From Halobacteriales archaeon SW_7_65_23 (GTDB lineage: Archaea; Halobacteriota; Halobacteria; Halobacteriales; Haloarculaceae): 52,540 nt of DNA. The stretch lies in NCBI GenBank assembly GCA_003022725.1, contig PXSQ01000092.1, positions 1 through 52,540 of the forward strand. Direction: 5' to 3'. This document shows, piece by piece, positions 52,193-52,540 of this stretch. Under the pieces are notes generated by a model. That model saw only the letters and a program-made list of their open reading frames with translations. It was not told the origin of the DNA and ran no database searches. Positions within the stretch are counted from its first letter, which is position 1; the number at the start of each line of letters is the position of its first letter. Made by a program: the position numbers and the translations under genes.

Positions 52193-52540
52193 CTACGGGC
52201 CCGCGAGCGCGAGCAGAGCGATCATCGTCTGGGCTTCCTCGGGGGCGAGGAAGATCAGCCCGACGATGACCGAGTTATGGAGGGCGTGCAACAGCGCGGG
52301 GGCGACGAGGTTCCCGGTGAACTCGTAGACGGTGCCGAAGACGGTGGCGGGGAAAAACAGGATGAAGACGGTGACCAGCATGCCCGTCGGCGAGCCGGCG
52401 AGCGCGACGACGTGGACGGCGGCGAAGATGGCCGACGCGATGGCGATCGCCGGGATCGCGGGGAACCGTTCGCGGAGGCGGTTCTGGACGATGCCGCGGA
52501 ACAGAAGCTCCTCCATCGGGCCGACGACCAGGAACATCAT
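52193..52540 (-). CDS. CPBP family intramembrane metalloprotease, 5' partial
   Basis: Only the C-terminal 115 residues are in the window. The hallmark motifs are GPMEELLFRGIVQNRL (glutamates and Arg of motif 1), ASAIFAAVHVVALAG (motif 2 His) and LLHALHNSVIVGLIFLA (motif 3). Three to four transmembrane helices are visible. Members of the CPBP (type II CAAX prenyl protease/bacteriocin-processing) family cleave within membranes. The Met at the window edge is inside motif 1's helix and is not the real start; the gene continues beyond 52540. Confidence 0.88.
   Translation of the reverse strand: MMFLVVGPMEELLFRGIVQNRLRERFPAIPAIAIASAIFAAVHVVALAGSPTGMLVTVFILFFPATVFGTVYEFTGNLVAPALLHALHNSVIVGLIFLAPEEAQTMIALLALAGP

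Overview
The window is a 52.5-kb piece of a halophilic archaeal genome (class Halobacteria; family not resolvable from this sequence alone). The evidence is very high GC at third codon positions, acidic proteins, TATA boxes 25-28 bases upstream of start codons (leaderless transcripts), Tat lipoproteins with RR plus lipobox, a PGF-CTERM surface protein, Bat-type multi-PAS/GAF regulators, and a complete haloarchaeal hutUGIH operon. No rRNA, tRNA or CRISPR array was seen.

Layout. 0-2 kb: 5'-truncated amidohydrolase with a disturbed 3' end, and a tandem winged-helix regulator. 2-9.5 kb: giant Bat-like PAS/GAF protein that breaks off inside its C-terminal HTH, an orphan MoxR ATPase, and a receiver-PAS-GAF histidine kinase. 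9.5-11.6 kb: a scrambled patch with a decayed S9 peptidase, a polyprenyl synthase gene bracketed by inverted copies of a 108-bp MITE end, and an internally deleted SDR. 11.6-15.1 kb: small proteins, a luciferase-like protein and an intact S9 peptidase. 15.4-22 kb: histidine degradation operon (hutU-hutG-hutI-hutH, all junctions overlapping) and an aspartoacylase-family hydrolase. 22-25.1 kb: dnaJ coupled to an acyl-CoA-synthetase-like gene (dnaJ has a 3' frameshift) and a Rieske protein. 25-33 kb: secreted subtilisin with CARDB and dockerin-like modules, a Rieske-helical fusion preceded by a perfect palindrome, a DUF3592 membrane protein, a twice-frameshifted S9 peptidase, and several copies of a hairpin-bearing dispersed repeat. 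33-41.6 kb: Rsm22-like methyltransferase with prephenate dehydrogenase, tandem LEA14-like proteins, small membrane and PUA proteins, a Tat lipoprotein, a threonine synthase-like enzyme with the Hjc resolvase. 41.6-52.5 kb: dispersed repeat split by a second MITE, RidA, an LVIVD/PGF-CTERM surface protein, a kinase with a Glu-for-Asp receiver, S-adenosylhomocysteine hydrolase, a secreted alpha/beta hydrolase, a zinc-binding winged-helix regulator divergent from an SdpI-like membrane protein, an MTA/SAH deaminase, and a partial CPBP protease.

How genes work together. The four hut enzymes convert histidine through urocanate, imidazolonepropionate and formimidoylglutamate to glutamate. AhcY and the MTA/SAH deaminase, 3.5 kb apart, both act on S-adenosylhomocysteine. 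The regulator at 49-50 kb lies between two genes (secreted hydrolase and SdpI-like protein) whose promoters share a 19-base motif at the same distance from the start codon, suggesting a small regulon.

The strongest unexplained signals are (i) the idsA-like gene carried between inverted MITE ends with TGA on both sides, (ii) the dispersed repeat whose central hairpin differs in sequence but keeps pairing between copies, and (iii) the shared promoter motif around 47.5 and 50.1 kb. About eight reading frames are interrupted; some may be sequencing errors (notably dnaJ and the synthase 3' end), others (SDR, S9 remnant) need loss of large internal pieces and look like real decay.
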